From: Pseudalkalibacillus salsuginis
GTDB taxonomy: Bacteria; Bacillota; Bacilli; Bacillales; Fictibacillaceae
Assembly: GCF_021646685.1 (NCBI RefSeq)
Contig: NZ_JAKJHW010000004.1
Span: forward strand, 62,001-126,000
Direction of reading: 5' to 3'
Length of the DNA stretch: 64,000 nucleotides
In this document: positions 18,289 to 32,335 of the stretch, one piece after another
Position numbering within the stretch: the first letter of the stretch is position 1
Layout: each line of letters begins with the position of its first letter
The notes under the pieces: model-generated
What the model was told of the DNA's origin: nothing
Database searches by the model: none
Seen by the model: the letters and a program-made list of their open reading frames with translations, nothing else
Position numbers and translations under genes: made by a program

Positions 18289-18966
18289 ATGAACTATGAG
18301 CATCTGAAAAAGCAATTGGAAGAAAGAAAACGACGGATCTTGCAAGAATTTGACCAAAATGACCATTACGGATTGAACCGCGGCTTTGCTAGTGATACAT
18401 CTTCAGGCGAGCTTTCACAATATGATAATCATCCAGCTGATTCAGGGACAGAGCTATATGAGCGTGAAAAAGATATCGCATTGAACGGCCATCTGAAAGA
18501 AGAATTGTCGGATATCGAATATTCATTGAACCAGATGAAGAATGGGACATACGGGATTTGTGAAGTGACTGGAAAAGAAATTCCGATGGAACGTTTAGAA
18601 GCGATCCCAACCGCACGTACTGTAAAAGAGGCCACGCCAAACCAGGAAATATCCTCTGATCGTCCGATTGAAGAGGAAGTTTTAACAGAGATGGAGGATG
18701 AATATTATTCTGAACATGATAACAATGAATTCAATACTCCAAACGTCTATTACGAAGTGGCATCCTTCAATGAAAACAGCATGACATATGAGGATGCTTC
18801 CATCGTGGATGAAGAAGATAATACAGAATATGTTGAAGAGTATGAGCAATTCGTTTCAACTGATATCGAGGGCTATACTGGTACTGACCATGTGAATTTT
18901 GAACGTAATGTCGAATACGATGAATTCATGGACGAACAGGATCAACTTGATGATGAACAGTCTTAA
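18289..18966 (+). CDS. ylyA: DksA/TraR-type regulator, YteA/YlyA family
   Basis: A 225-residue protein with an N-terminal coiled coil (about 1-40), a DksA-like core (FASDTSSGELSQYDNHPAD ... LNQMKNGTYGICEVTGKEIPMERLEAIPTA, about 30-110) and a long acidic tail. In Bacillus, YlyA is an RNA polymerase-binding forespore protein affecting SigG-dependent germination genes. The gene stands between ileS and lspA as there. The zinc finger of DksA is degenerate: only one cysteine (GICEVTG) remains, and the position expected to carry the second pair reads TARTVKEA. The start follows AGGAAGGAAG. Confidence 0.85.
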   Translation: MNYEHLKKQLEERKRRILQEFDQNDHYGLNRGFASDTSSGELSQYDNHPADSGTELYEREKDIALNGHLKEELSDIEYSLNQMKNGTYGICEVTGKEIPMERLEAIPTARTVKEATPNQEISSDRPIEEEVLTEMEDEYYSEHDNNEFNTPNVYYEVASFNENSMTYEDASIVDEEDNTEYVEEYEQFVSTDIEGYTGTDHVNFERNVEYDEFMDEQDQLDDEQS

Positions 18967-18985
18967 CCAAAGACTGTTCTTTTTC
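18955..18985 (+). terminator. Intrinsic terminator overlapping the ylyA stop
   Basis: GAACAGTCTT and AAGACTGTTC form the hairpin, followed by TTTTT. The stem contains the last codons and the stop of ylyA. Confidence 0.85.
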
Positions 18986-19037
18986 TATCAATATCAATAG
19001 TCTTGATCCGCTGGTCCTTTCCAAAAGAGAAATCTAA

Positions 19038-19066
19038 TTGTGAAAGCACCTTCTATATGCTAAAAT
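19038..19066 (+). promoter_or_regulatory. Probable sigma-A promoter of lspA
   Basis: TTGTGA at 19038-19043 and TAAAAT at 19061-19066, spaced 17. Confidence 0.5.
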
Positions 19067-19094
19067 TTAACGGGTAGAAACGAAGGTGGGATTA

Positions 19095-19559
19095 ATGATG
19101 CGCTATTATGCTTTAGCGATTTTTGTATTGATTATCGATCAAATAACCAAATGGTTTGTCGTAACGAAAATGGAGTTAGGTGAACAGATTACAATCATCA
19201 ACAATTTCTTCTATCTGCATTCACACAGGAACCGTGGAGCCGCGTTCGGCATTTTACAAGGACAGATGTGGTTGTTCATCATCGTCACAGTCATTGTCAT
19301 TGCTGCGGTTGTCTATTATTTACATACTGAAGCAAGAGGAAATGTGTTATTAAGCACCTCGTTAGGCCTCATTCTTGGTGGGGCGATCGGAAACTTCCTT
19401 GATCGTTTATTCCGGGGCGAGGTTGTGGATTTCCTTGATTTTTATATCATCAACTACGATTTTCCGATTTTTAATATAGCTGATTCCTCCCTGGTGATCG
19501 GTGTCGGAATGATTGCACTTGCCTTTTTACTGGAAAGCAGAACGCAGAAGGAGAATTAA
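19095..19559 (+). CDS. lspA: Lipoprotein signal peptidase (SPase II)
   Basis: LspA is a membrane aspartyl protease that removes signal peptides from diacylglyceryl-modified prolipoproteins. The 154-residue product has four transmembrane segments, the conserved [13 protein letters not shown] loop and the two catalytic aspartates in [18 protein letters not shown] and [13 protein letters not shown] at 19086 lies in the ribosome site GAAGGTGG, so the ATG at 19095 (or 19098) is the likely start. The next gene starts two bases after its stop. Confidence 0.95.
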   Translation: MMRYYALAIFVLIIDQITKWFVVTKMELGEQITIINNFFYLHSHRNRGAAFGILQGQMWLFIIVTVIVIAAVVYYLHTEARGNVLLSTSLGLILGGAIGNFLDRLFRGEVVDFLDFYIINYDFPIFNIADSSLVIGVGMIALAFLLESRTQKEN

Positions 19560-19560
19560 A

Positions 19561-20472
19561 ATGGAGCTAGTTCATATAAACGTTACAGATGAAAATACAC
19601 GTGAACGAGTCGATAAGATCATTACAATTGAACAAGAGGGTATTTCTCGATCACTAGTCCAGCAATGGATCAAAGAAGAGCGCGTGAAAGTAAATGGTGA
19701 ATCGGTCAAAGCGAATTATAAATGTCAAAATGGAGATGTCATCGTCATCGAAATTCCTGAACCAGAAGAGCTTGAGGTCGTACCTGAGGAAATGGAGCTG
19801 GATATCGTCTATGAGGATGAGGATCTCCTTGTCGTGAATAAACCAAGGGGAATGGTTGTTCATCCTGCCCCTGGCCACATGTCGGGGACGCTTGTAAACG
19901 GTTTGATGGCCCATTGCAAGGATTTATCTGGAATCAATGGTATCTTGCGTCCTGGAATTGTCCATCGGATCGATAAAGATACCTCTGGCCTTTTGGTTGT
20001 CGCAAAAAATGACTTGGCTCATAAACATTTAGGCGAGCAGATGAAAGCGAAAACGACGACCCGTAAATATGAGGCGATCGTACACGGTGTGATTCCACAT
20101 AACAAGGGTACGGTTGATGCCCCTATAGGAAGGGACAAACATGATCGTCAAAAAATGACTGTGACGGATACGAACAGCAAGGATGCCGTCACCCATTTCA
20201 ATGTGCTAGAACGGTTCAGCCGCTACACATACGTGGAATGTATTTTAGAGACTGGACGGACGCATCAGATCCGTGTTCATATGAATTACATCGATTTTCC
20301 TGTTGCAGGTGATCCGAAATATGGTCCTAAGAAAACATTGCCGATCGATGGACAAGCCTTGCATGCCAAAACATTAGGATTTGTTCATCCAAGAACTGAA
20401 GAGAGCATGGAGTTCACATCGGAGCTTCCAGAAGATATGCAACGGTTATTGGACGAACTTCGTCGAAATTAA
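19561..20472 (+). CDS. ylyB: RluD-family 23S rRNA pseudouridine synthase YlyB
   Basis: A 303-residue protein with an N-terminal S4 domain (about 15-75: ERVDKIITIEQEGISRSLVQQWI) and an RluA/RluD catalytic domain. The catalytic aspartate is in HRIDKDTSGLLVVAKN (about Asp 140), and the family segments VNKPRGMVVHPAPGH and GRTHQIRVHM are present. It probably modifies 23S rRNA; the exact sites are not visible. The longer frame from 19513 lies inside lspA; AGAAGGAG before the ATG at 19561 sets the start. Confidence 0.92.
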   Translation: MELVHINVTDENTRERVDKIITIEQEGISRSLVQQWIKEERVKVNGESVKANYKCQNGDVIVIEIPEPEELEVVPEEMELDIVYEDEDLLVVNKPRGMVVHPAPGHMSGTLVNGLMAHCKDLSGINGILRPGIVHRIDKDTSGLLVVAKNDLAHKHLGEQMKAKTTTRKYEAIVHGVIPHNKGTVDAPIGRDKHDRQKMTVTDTNSKDAVTHFNVLERFSRYTYVECILETGRTHQIRVHMNYIDFPVAGDPKYGPKKTLPIDGQALHAKTLGFVHPRTEESMEFTSELPEDMQRLLDELRRN

Positions 20473-20474
20473 GC

Positions 20475-20503
20475 TTGACAGGCTCCATTCCCTTTGAGAT
20501 AAT
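20475..20503 (+). promoter_or_regulatory. Sigma-A promoter of the pyr operon
   Basis: TTGACA at 20475-20480 and GATAAT at 20498-20503, spaced 17. It stands directly before the first PyrR-regulated leader. Confidence 0.85.
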
Positions 20504-20523
20504 CAGTTCAATAATAAAATAAG

Positions 20524-20644
20524 ACCTTTAAAATCAGTCCCGTGAGGCTGAGAAGGTAACGGTTAGATTTCAGAGGCCGGAGCGTCTTCTGATGCAAATT
20601 TGTCCAACTATACCCTCTCACCATAACGGTGGGAGTTTTTTATT
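20524..20644 (+). ncRNA. PyrR attenuator 1 (pyrR leader)
   Basis: The PyrR-binding loop CAGTCCCGTGAGGCTG lies at 20535-20550, within the anti-antiterminator stem CCTT...GAAGG. The terminator CTCTCACC-ATAAC-GGTGGGAG plus T run is at 20615-20644. PyrR bound to UMP stabilises the loop and lets the terminator form. Confidence 0.92.
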
Positions 20645-20684
20645 GAAAAAACCTAACCTTACCAGGCACTTTGATAAGAAATAA

Positions 20685-21236
<552 letters not shown>

Positions 21237-21246
21237 TATGGCCCTT

Positions 21247-21366
21247 TTTAAGTCAGTCCCGTGAGGCTGGCAAAGGGGAATGGAATGACTTGGTTAAGGA
21301 CGGAGGAGTCCTGTAACCTTCCCTGCATTTCATCCAACCTCTTTGCGCCCGCAGAGAGGTTTTTTA
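21247..21366 (+). ncRNA. PyrR attenuator 2 (pyrR-pyrP intergenic)
   Basis: The PyrR-binding loop CAGTCCCGTGAGGCTG at 21254-21269 is identical to that of the first leader. The terminator AACCTCTTTGC-GCCC-GCAGAGAGGTT plus T run is at 21336-21366. Confidence 0.92.
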
Positions 21367-21398
21367 TTGGGCCTCAAATTTTTGAGGAGGAATATAGC

Positions 21399-22733
21399 AT
21401 GAATCAGAAAGAATCTGTAGGAATCAGGGAGATACCAAAGCCAGGAAAGTGGCTGACATTGAGTATACAGCATTTGTTCGCAATGTTCGGCGCGACAATC
21501 CTTGTCCCATTCTTAGTAGGGCTAAGTCCAGCGGTTGCACTCATTTCAAGTGGACTGGGTACATTAGCGTATCTGGTCATTACAAAAGGGCAGATTCCTG
21601 CCTACCTTGGCTCATCCTTCGCATTCATTATGCCAATCCTTCTAGCAAAGTCACTCGGAGGTTTGGAAGCAGTCATGGTCGGGAGCTTCCTAGCAGGGGT
21701 TGTTTACGGAATCATTGCTTTGTTCATACGGACGCTGGGGATCAAGTGGCTATTACAGATTTTCCCGCCAATCGTTGTCGGTCCAGTCATCATCGTCATC
21801 GGACTTGGCCTTGCCACCACCGCAATTGATATGGCGATGTACGTCCCAGGATCTGATCCACAAGAGTACAGTTTGCTCCACTTTTCAGCAGCCCTTGTCA
21901 CATTAGCAGTCACTATCGTCGCTGCAATATACTTTAGAGGGTTTTTCAGCCTCATCCCTGTCCTGTTAGGGATAATAGGAGGATACACATACTCTTATTT
22001 TGTCGGTCTGGTTGACCTTGCACCTGTGCGCGAAGCTCAATGGATTCAAATGCCGGACCTTATGGTTCCTTTCGTAACTTACACACCATCCTTCTCATGG
22101 CAGATTGCATTAATCATGGTGCCAATCGCGGCTGTGACCATTACAGAGCACATTGGAGATCAGATGGTTCTCAGTAAAGTCGTCGGGAAAAACTTTATCG
22201 AAAAGCCTGGACTTCACCGTTCAATCCTAGGAGACGGCGTAGCCACAATGATTGCTTCATTATTAGGCGGTCCTCCGAACACGACCTATGGAGAAAACAT
22301 CGGAGTCCTTGCGATCACAAGAGTATTCAGCGTGTTCATAGTAGGTGGAGCGGCGGTTCTTGCAATCCTGTTCGGTTTCGTCGGTAAAATTTCAGCACTG
22401 ATCGGTACGATTCCAACGCCTGTCATGGGAGGTGTGTCAATCCTCTTATTCGGTATCATTGCCTCTTCAGGGTTGAGAATGCTGATCGATAACAATATCG
22501 ATCTTGGAGAAAAAAGGAACCTTGTCATCTCATCCGTCATCCTTGTCCTAGGTGTTGGCGGGGCAACAATCGAAGTGACTGAAGAGTTCCAGATCGCAAG
22601 CATGGCATTGGCGACACTGACAGGAATCATCTTGAATCTTATCATTCCGGGTCGCGATAAAGACGTTCAAAATTCAAAGATCTTCTCTGATATCAAAGAA
22701 ACCAATTCAACTAAGAAAGATTCTGTAGCTTAA
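21399..22733 (+). CDS. pyrP: Uracil permease PyrP
   Basis: NCS2-family uracil:proton symporter with about 12-14 hydrophobic segments in 444 residues. Family stretches include QHLFAMFGATILVPFLVG near the N-terminus, AYLGSSFAFI, and the NCS2 signature region TITEHIGDQMVLSKVVGKNF with GGPPNTTYGENIG. The reading frame extends upstream to 21261 through the attenuator, but GAGGAGG at 21384-21390 sets the start at 21399 (MNQKES). Confidence 0.95.
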   Translation: MNQKESVGIREIPKPGKWLTLSIQHLFAMFGATILVPFLVGLSPAVALISSGLGTLAYLVITKGQIPAYLGSSFAFIMPILLAKSLGGLEAVMVGSFLAGVVYGIIALFIRTLGIKWLLQIFPPIVVGPVIIVIGLGLATTAIDMAMYVPGSDPQEYSLLHFSAALVTLAVTIVAAIYFRGFFSLIPVLLGIIGGYTYSYFVGLVDLAPVREAQWIQMPDLMVPFVTYTPSFSWQIALIMVPIAAVTITEHIGDQMVLSKVVGKNFIEKPGLHRSILGDGVATMIASLLGGPPNTTYGENIGVLAITRVFSVFIVGGAAVLAILFGFVGKISALIGTIPTPVMGGVSILLFGIIASSGLRMLIDNNIDLGEKRNLVISSVILVLGVGGATIEVTEEFQIASMALATLTGIILNLIIPGRDKDVQNSKIFSDIKETNSTKKDSVA

Positions 22734-22747
22734 TCTCGAGTAACCAT

Positions 22748-22800
22748 CTTTTAAAGATTTGTCCTGAGAGACCCAAAAGGGTGGACGGCTAGGAAATACA
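22748..22800 (+). ncRNA. PyrR-binding site 3 without a terminator (pyrP-pyrB intergenic)
   Basis: The loop core GTCCTGAGAGAC (22762-22773) sits within the same CTTTT...AAAAGG lower stem architecture as sites 1 and 2 and is followed by the conserved GGACGGCTAGG. Unlike those leaders, no terminator hairpin or T run lies between it and pyrB; the pyrB ribosome site (AGGAG, 22807-22811) follows within about 35 bases. Confidence 0.7.
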
Positions 22801-22821
22801 AGAGTTAGGAGCGTGTCTTGG

Positions 22822-23736
22822 ATGAGCCACTTACTTACAATTGATGCTTTACAGATGAATGATATTGATGAAATTCTGCATAGGGCCCAATACTATGTAG
22901 ACAAAGAATTCAAAAGGATCAGTCCAAAAGAACCTAAATTTGTAGCGAATATATTTTATGAACCGAGTACGAGGACGAAATTCAGTTTCGAGGTAGCCGA
23001 AAAAAGGCTTGGTCTCCACGTTTTGGACGTCGAATCACAATTTTCCAGTGTGCTGAAGGGTGAATCTTTATATGACACAGTACGGACACTTGAAGCAATT
23101 GGCGCTGACGCTTTCGTCATCCGGCATCCTAAAGATCACTTCTACGAAGAATTGAAGAATATAACGATTCCGATTTTGAATGCAGGTGATGGATGTGGAA
23201 ATCATCCAACCCAATCGTTGTTAGACATGCTGACAATTCAACAGGAATTTATCGTGTTACAAGGTTTGACGGTAGCGATCATCGGAGATATAAGACATAG
23301 CCGTGTAGCTCGGTCTAATGCCAGCTTGCTTTCGAAAATGGGGGCAAAGGTCATGTTCTCAGGACCTGAACAATGGTATGATGGCGCTTTGCCAAACGGA
23401 AAATATGTACCGATGGAACAAGCGGTATCTGAAGCTGATGTGGTAATGATGCTCAGAATCCAGCACGAGCGGCACGACCAGACGATGGATTTGACGAAAG
23501 AGGAGTATCATAAGCTCTATGGCTTGACTGTAGAAAGAGAAAAAATGATGAAAAAACAAAGTATCATCCTTCATCCAGCTCCTGTCAACCGAGGAGTCGA
23601 AATTGCGGATGAATTGGTTGAGGGTCCGCGTTCACGGATTTTCAAACAGATGACAAATGGAGTTGCAATACGGATGGCAGCCTTAGAATGGGCACTACAA
23701 ATTGAGGAGGAAGTAAGCTATGGGAATCTTACTTAA
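22822..23736 (+). CDS. pyrB: Aspartate carbamoyltransferase catalytic subunit PyrB
   Basis: Second step of UMP synthesis: carbamoyl phosphate plus aspartate to carbamoyl aspartate. The 304-residue protein shows the carbamoyl-phosphate motif [10 protein letters not shown] (about 51-60), [14 protein letters not shown] and the C-terminal [14 protein letters not shown] (22813) and TTG (22819) are in frame, but the ATG at 22822 has the best spacing from AGGAG at 22807-22811. No regulatory pyrI subunit is present, as usual in Bacillus. Overlaps pyrC by 17 bases. Confidence 0.95.
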   Translation: MSHLLTIDALQMNDIDEILHRAQYYVDKEFKRISPKEPKFVANIFYEPSTRTKFSFEVAEKRLGLHVLDVESQFSSVLKGESLYDTVRTLEAIGADAFVIRHPKDHFYEELKNITIPILNAGDGCGNHPTQSLLDMLTIQQEFIVLQGLTVAIIGDIRHSRVARSNASLLSKMGAKVMFSGPEQWYDGALPNGKYVPMEQAVSEADVVMMLRIQHERHDQTMDLTKEEYHKLYGLTVEREKMMKKQSIILHPAPVNRGVEIADELVEGPRSRIFKQMTNGVAIRMAALEWALQIEEEVSYGNLT

Positions 23737-25006
23737 GAACGCTCGGGTTTGGAATGAAGAAAGCCGGAAGTTGAAGGATGTATTGATTTTAGATTCGAAG
23801 GTTGCAGAAATTGGATCCAATATTGATCGCGAAGATCACGAAGTCATCGATGCCGAGGGGAAACTTCTAGCACCAGGATTCGTAGATCTGCATGTACATC
23901 TCCGTGAGCCTGGAGGAGAACATAAGGAAACGATAGAAACCGGGACGAAGGCTGCGGCTAAAGGGGGATTCACCACGATTGCTGCTATGCCGAATACCCG
24001 TCCAGTACCAGATAGCCCGACAACGATGATGAACCTGCAGAAACGGATCAAAGAAACAGCTGTCACAAGAGTGCTTCCATACGCTTCTATAACAGTCCGT
24101 CAAATCGGTGACGAATTGGTCGATTTCGAAACGTTGAAGCAAGAAGGTGCCTTCGCTTTTACAGATGATGGTGTCGGAATCCAAAACGCTGATAAAATGC
24201 TGCAGGCTATGCAACGGGCAGCTGCACTCGATATGGCGATCGTCGCTCATTGTGAGGAAAATTCCCTTATCCATAACGGCTGTGTCCATGAAGGTGAGTA
24301 TTCAAAAGCGAATGGTCTTAATGGGATCCCTTCTGTCTGTGAAAGTGTCCAGATTGCAAGGGACGTCCTACTGGCTGAAGCAACAGGTGTCCATTATCAC
24401 GTGTGTCATATCAGTACGAAGGAGTCGGTCAGGGTCGTACGCGATGCGAAAAAAGCTGGCATCAACGTGACTGCAGAAGTAACGCCGCATCATCTGTTGC
24501 TCTGTGAGGACGATATCGTGGATCGCTCTCCGGATTTCAAAATGAATCCTCCTCTTCGGAGCAAAGAAGATCGTGAAGCGTTGATTGAAGGCTTGCTTGA
24601 TGGGACAATCGATTTTATCGCAACCGATCATGCCCCCCATGCTATCGAAGAAAAATCTGTCGGTATCGAACGGGCGCCTTTCGGGATTGTAGGATTGGAA
24701 ACAGCATTTCCTTTGTTATACACATATCTGGTACAACCAGGAATCTGTAACCTTGACTTCTTGATCAGTAGAATGACAACCGAGCCATCACGATGCTTCG
24801 GGTTGCCATACGGGAGGATTGAAGTTGGTGCGCCAGCTGATCTCGTAGTCATCGATCTGGAACATGAGAATCCGATCCAGGTTGAGAATTTTGCATCCAA
24901 GGGAAGGAATACCCCTTTCAAAGACCGGATTTGTAATGGATGGCCGATACTGACATTCGTCGCAGGAAAAGTAGCTTATAAGAATGGGAGTGTATTTGCA
25001 TCATGA
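23720..25006 (+). CDS. pyrC: Dihydroorotase PyrC
   Basis: Third step: cyclisation of carbamoyl aspartate to dihydroorotate. The 428-residue amidohydrolase has the metal motif [20 protein letters not shown] (about 55-74), [17 protein letters not shown] (about 229-238) and the metal aspartate in [10 protein letters not shown] (about 300-309). AGGAGG inside the end of pyrB precedes the start. The stop overlaps the pyrAA start. Confidence 0.96.
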   Translation: MGILLKNARVWNEESRKLKDVLILDSKVAEIGSNIDREDHEVIDAEGKLLAPGFVDLHVHLREPGGEHKETIETGTKAAAKGGFTTIAAMPNTRPVPDSPTTMMNLQKRIKETAVTRVLPYASITVRQIGDELVDFETLKQEGAFAFTDDGVGIQNADKMLQAMQRAAALDMAIVAHCEENSLIHNGCVHEGEYSKANGLNGIPSVCESVQIARDVLLAEATGVHYHVCHISTKESVRVVRDAKKAGINVTAEVTPHHLLLCEDDIVDRSPDFKMNPPLRSKEDREALIEGLLDGTIDFIATDHAPHAIEEKSVGIERAPFGIVGLETAFPLLYTYLVQPGICNLDFLISRMTTEPSRCFGLPYGRIEVGAPADLVVIDLEHENPIQVENFASKGRNTPFKDRICNGWPILTFVAGKVAYKNGSVFAS

Positions 25007-26103
25007 AAAGGCAACTAATTTTAGAAGATGGTAGCACGTTTGAAGGGATTGGAATCGGAAGTTTGCGGGAATCGACAGGAGAAGTGGTTTTCACGACTGG
25101 GATGACAGGATACCAAGAAACACTTTCTGATCCATCCTACTGTGATCAGATCATTACATTCACTTATCCATTGATCGGAAACTATGGCATCAATCATGAA
25201 GACTTCGAATCAATCGATCCTGCGGCAGCAGGTATTATCGTAAGTGAAGCGACTGTAGAGCCGAATCATTGGCAATCGACAAGTACTTTCGATGAGCTGC
25301 TGAAAGTGAAGGATATACCCGGGATAACTGGATTAGATACGCGGGCATTAACAAGGAAAATCCGTATTCACGGAACATTGAAAGGGAAAATCGCAGCAAT
25401 GGAAGCAGATGTAGGAGAAATTGCTGCAGATCTAGCTGCTAAAGCTTTGCCGAGAGATCAAGTGAAGAAAGTTTCGACCCATACCCCTTATACACTACCG
25501 GGAAGAGGCAAAAGGGTCGTCCTGGTGGATTTCGGCGCGAAACGAGGCATTCTTAGAGAATTGATCGAACGGGGCTGTAATGTAACTGTCGTACCGTATG
25601 ACATCAGTGCCGAGGAAATCCTGCGGTTACAACCTGATGGGGTGATGCTCAGCAATGGACCAGGGGATCCGACAGATGTACCAGAAGCCATCAAAATGGT
25701 CAAAAACATCCTTGGAAAAGTACCTGTTTTCGGAATTTGTCTCGGACACCAACTTCTAGGGTTGGCATGCGGTGTCAAGACGATCAAGATGAAATTCGGG
25801 CATAGAGGTGTGAATCATCCAGTCAAGGATCTTGAGACTGGAAAAGTGATGATCACTTCTCAAAATCATGGCTACACAGTAGACGTCACAGGAATTGATG
25901 AAACAGGTTTGGTCGTAACACATATGGCGATCAATGATGATACGATTGAAGGGTACCGTCATAAGCATCATCCAGCGTTCAGCGTCCAGTTCCACCCGGA
26001 AGCTTCGCCTGGGCCGACTGACTCAAATGATCTGTTTGAACAATTCATCGCATTGATGAAGACATCTAAGAAAGCGGGGGATCAAGTATGCCAAAACGTT
26101 TAG
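25003..26103 (+). CDS. pyrAA: Carbamoyl-phosphate synthase small (glutaminase) subunit
   Basis: Provides ammonia from glutamine to the large subunit for carbamoyl phosphate synthesis. The 366-residue product has the CarA N-terminal domain ([28 protein letters not shown]) and a class I glutaminase domain with the nucleophile in [13 protein letters not shown] (about Cys 247) and the His/Glu pair in FHPEASPGP. Overlaps both neighbours, as expected for translationally coupled pyr genes. Confidence 0.96.
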   Translation: MKRQLILEDGSTFEGIGIGSLRESTGEVVFTTGMTGYQETLSDPSYCDQIITFTYPLIGNYGINHEDFESIDPAAAGIIVSEATVEPNHWQSTSTFDELLKVKDIPGITGLDTRALTRKIRIHGTLKGKIAAMEADVGEIAADLAAKALPRDQVKKVSTHTPYTLPGRGKRVVLVDFGAKRGILRELIERGCNVTVVPYDISAEEILRLQPDGVMLSNGPGDPTDVPEAIKMVKNILGKVPVFGICLGHQLLGLACGVKTIKMKFGHRGVNHPVKDLETGKVMITSQNHGYTVDVTGIDETGLVVTHMAINDDTIEGYRHKHHPAFSVQFHPEASPGPTDSNDLFEQFIALMKTSKKAGDQVCQNV

Positions 26104-29100
26104 ATATTCAAAAGATACTGGTAATCGGTTCAGGACCAATCGTAATCGGTCAAGCTGCAGAATTTGATTATGCAGGGACTCAAGCATGTCAGGCATTAAA
26201 GGAAGAAGGATACGAAGTCATTCTTGTAAATTCAAATCCTGCGACAATAATGACCGATACGACGATGGCTGATAAAGTTTATATTGAGCCGCTTACGGTC
26301 GACTTTGTGAGTCGGATCATCCGTAAAGAAAAGCCTGACGGCGTCCTGGCCACATTAGGTGGGCAGACTGGTCTGAACCTTGCAGTCGAGCTTCATGATG
26401 CAGGTATTTTGGATGAGTATGCTGTCGAACTGCTCGGGACCAATCTGCAGTCGATCCAACAAGCTGAAGACCGTGACCTGTTCAGAACATTGATGAATGA
26501 ATTGAATGAACCGATCCCAGAAAGTGAAATCATTCGATCTTTACCTGAAGCAAAAGAGTTTGTTGCGAAGATCGGTTTCCCTGTCATTATCAGACCAGCT
26601 TACACACTTGGCGGTACTGGCGGAGGGATAGCAAGCAACGAAGCAGAGTTGACCGAATTCGTATCAAGCGGATTGAAATACAGTCCTGTTTCTCAAGTAT
26701 TATTGGAAAAAAGCATTGCAGGCTTCAAGGAAATCGAATATGAGGTAATGAGGGACGGGAACGACGGCGCAATCGTCGTTTGTAACATGGAAAATATCGA
26801 TCCAGTTGGCGTCCACACGGGAGACTCGTTCGTCGTCGCTCCGAGCCAGACACTTTCGGACCGTGAATATCAAATGCTGCGGAATGCAAGCTTGAAGATC
26901 ATCCGTGCACTTGAAATCGAAGGCGGATGTAACGTCCAACTTGCAATAGATCCGAACAGCTCAGATTATTACATCATTGAAGTGAATCCGCGTGTCAGCC
27001 GCTCATCTGCCTTAGCATCCAAAGCGACCGGTTATCCAATTGCGAAACTGGCAGCGAAAATCGCAGTCGGCTATACACTTGATGAACTGAAAAACCCTGT
27101 GACTGGCCGAACCTATGCATCCTTCGAGCCAGCACTGGATTATGTCGTGACGAAAATCCCGAGATGGCCTTTTGACAAGTTCGAGGCAGCCAACCGGACG
27201 CTTGGAACACAAATGAAAGCAACGGGCGAAGTGATGGCGATCGGCAGAAACTTTGAAGAATCTTTATTGAAGGCTGTACGTTCACTTGAAACCGATATCC
27301 ATCATTTGCAAAGCTCCCTCGATCCGACCATTGATACTGACTGGGAAGCCGTTCTCATGAAGACGGATGACCAAAGGATATATAACGTGACTGAAGCATT
27401 GCGTTATGGTGTTACGATCGATTCCATTTATGAATGGACGAAGATCGACCCATTCTTCCTATATAAATTGAAGAACATTACAGAGATCGAGAATGCATTA
27501 GCTTCCCAGCCTTATGATATTGACCTCTTGAAGGAGGCCAAGAACAAAGGTTTTTCAGACAAAACCATCGCAAAGCTATGGGGCACGACAGAACGAGCAA
27601 TCTACAATCTGCGGGAAGAGAATCAGGTAATGCCGATCTATAAGATGGTTGATACATGCGCAGCGGAGTTCGATTCCGCAACCCCATATTATTATGGCAC
27701 TTACGGCCAGGAAAATGAAGTCGAAGAAAGCAAGAAAAAGAGTGTGCTTGTGTTAGGTTCTGGACCGATCCGTATTGGGCAGGGAATTGAATTCGATTAT
27801 GCTACAGTACACACCGTCTGGGCAATCCAAGAGGCCGGTTATGAAGCGATCATCATCAACAATAATCCTGAAACGGTTTCGACGGATTTCAGCACGTCAG
27901 ATAAACTTTACTTTGAACCATTGACTGTAGAAGATGTCATGCATGTAGTCCGGCAAGAAAATCCGATCGGAGTCGTCGTCCAATTCGGGGGACAAACAGC
28001 GATCAACCTTGCATCTGAACTGAGTAAAAGAGGCGTCCAGATCCTTGGAACTAGCTTGGAGGATATGGACCGTGCAGAAGACCGTGATAAATTCGAACGG
28101 ACCTTACAAATGCTCGAGATTCCACAGCCTCCTGGGAAAACCGCGACTTCCGTAGAAGGAGCAGTGCAGGTGGCCAAAGATATCGGTTATCCGGTCCTGG
28201 TCAGACCATCCTATGTACTTGGAGGACGCGCGATGGAAATCGTCTATCAAGAGAATGAACTCCTTCAGTATATGGAAAATGCAGTAAGGATCAACCCGCA
28301 ACATCCAGTTTTGATCGATCGTTACCTATTCGGCAAGGAAATTGAAGTGGATGCGATTTCAGATGGGGATACAGTCTACATCCCAGGCATCATGGAGCAT
28401 ATCGAACGGGCTGGGGTACACTCAGGAGACTCGATTGCTGTCTATCCACCTCAGACGCTTTCAAAGGAAATGAAAGAACAGATCATTGAATGCACGACTA
28501 AATTGGCAAGGGGATTGAAGATCGTCGGGCTGTTGAACATCCAGTATGTCATCTGCAAGGATGAGCTTTATGTGCTTGAGGTAAACCCACGCTCAAGCAG
28601 AACGGTACCATTCTTGAGCAAAATCACTGGGGTTCCGATGGCGAACCTTGCAACAAAGGCCATCCTCGGGGAAAGTTTGTCGCAATTAGGATATGAAACA
28701 GGCTATCACTCTGAACCGAAGGATGTATTCGTCAAAGTCCCAGTGTTCTCATTCGCGAAACTTCGCCGTGTCGACATTACGCTAGGCCCTGAAATGAAAT
28801 CGACAGGAGAAGTCATGGGGCGCGATCGAACATTGGAAAAGGCGCTCTATAAAGGTTTGATTGCATCTGGCATGAAGATTCCGACATTTGGATCTGTGTT
28901 GTTCACGATTGCAGATAAAGATAAAGAAGAAGGATTGTCACTCGTCCAGCGTTTTTACGAGATCGGGTATCAAATCCTTGCTACAGAAGGAACGGCAAAC
29001 TTCATCAGAGAGCACAATATTCCAGTAACGGTCGTCAATAAGATCCAAGAGGGAAGCCCGAGCTTATTGGATCGTATCCAGCAAGGTGAAGTCCAGTTCG

Positions 29101-29293
29101 TCGTGAATACGTTGACGAAGGGAAAACAGCCCGCAAGAGACGGATTCAGGATCCGAAGAGAAGCAGTTGAAAATGGGGCAGTGTGCTTGACCTCCTTCGA
29201 TACTGTTAGTGCAATCTTGAGTGTCGTAGAGTCGATGACATTCTCCGCGAATGAAATGCCATCCTTTGAAAAAAGGAAGGAAGGTGTTCTTGT

Positions 29294-29297
<4 letters not shown>
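26088..29297 (+). CDS. pyrAB: Carbamoyl-phosphate synthase large subunit
   Basis: A 1069-residue ATP-grasp enzyme with the two homologous halves expected of CarB, each with an ATP-grasp fold (first half [20 protein letters not shown] ... [12 protein letters not shown]; second half [17 protein letters not shown] ... [15 protein letters not shown]). A C-terminal MGS-like domain (about 935-1069) binds allosteric effectors. The length is full and no frame damage was seen. The start lies 16 bases inside pyrAA. Confidence 0.97.
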
Positions 29298-31680
<2,383 letters not shown>

Positions 31681-31700
<20 letters not shown>

Positions 31701-32316
31701 ATATTTACTTGATATAGAAGCTGTAACATTAAGACCAGATAATCCGTACACCTGGTCTTCCGGTTTGAAAGCACCGATCTATTGTGATAACCGCCTAATC
31801 ATTTCCCATCCGGAAATCCGATCGAAGATTGCTGATTCTTTTGTAGCGTTGATCGAAAAACATTTTCCGAATGTGGAAGCTATTGCCGGGACTGCTACAG
31901 CTGGAATTCCCCATGCTGCATTAGTCGCTGATCGGATGAATTTGCCGATGGTATATGTCCGCTCGAAAGCGAAAGCCCATGGAAAAGGAAAACAAATAGA
32001 AGGTAGGCTTTCTGCAGAAACCAAAGTCGTAGTCATTGAAGATCTGATTTCAACAGGCGGCAGTGTACTGAATGCAGTGGAGGCTCTCAAGGATGGAGGG
32101 GCTACTATTCTCGGCTGTGCAGCCATCTTCACCTATGAATTACAAAAGGGAAAAGAAGCATTCACTGAAATATCATTGAACGTGCATACCCTTTCTGATT
32201 TTAATACATTAGTAGATGTAGCTGCAGAAGAGGGAAAAATATCAAACGACTCGATCAGTGAGTTGAATGACTGGTGTAAAGATCCTGAATCCTGGTCGAA
32301 TGTGGCTTTTAAATAA
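31681..32316 (+). CDS. pyrE: Orotate phosphoribosyltransferase PyrE
   Basis: Joins orotate to PRPP to form OMP. The 211-residue type I phosphoribosyltransferase carries the PRPP motif [21 protein letters not shown] (about 116-136) and the flexible loop [15 protein letters not shown] (about 95-109). The frame extends upstream through pyrF to 31591, but the ATG at 31681 ([10 protein letters not shown]) gives the normal N-terminus. Last gene of the UMP pathway set. Confidence 0.95.
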
Positions 32317-32335
32317 TCGTCTGGGGTGAGGTCTC

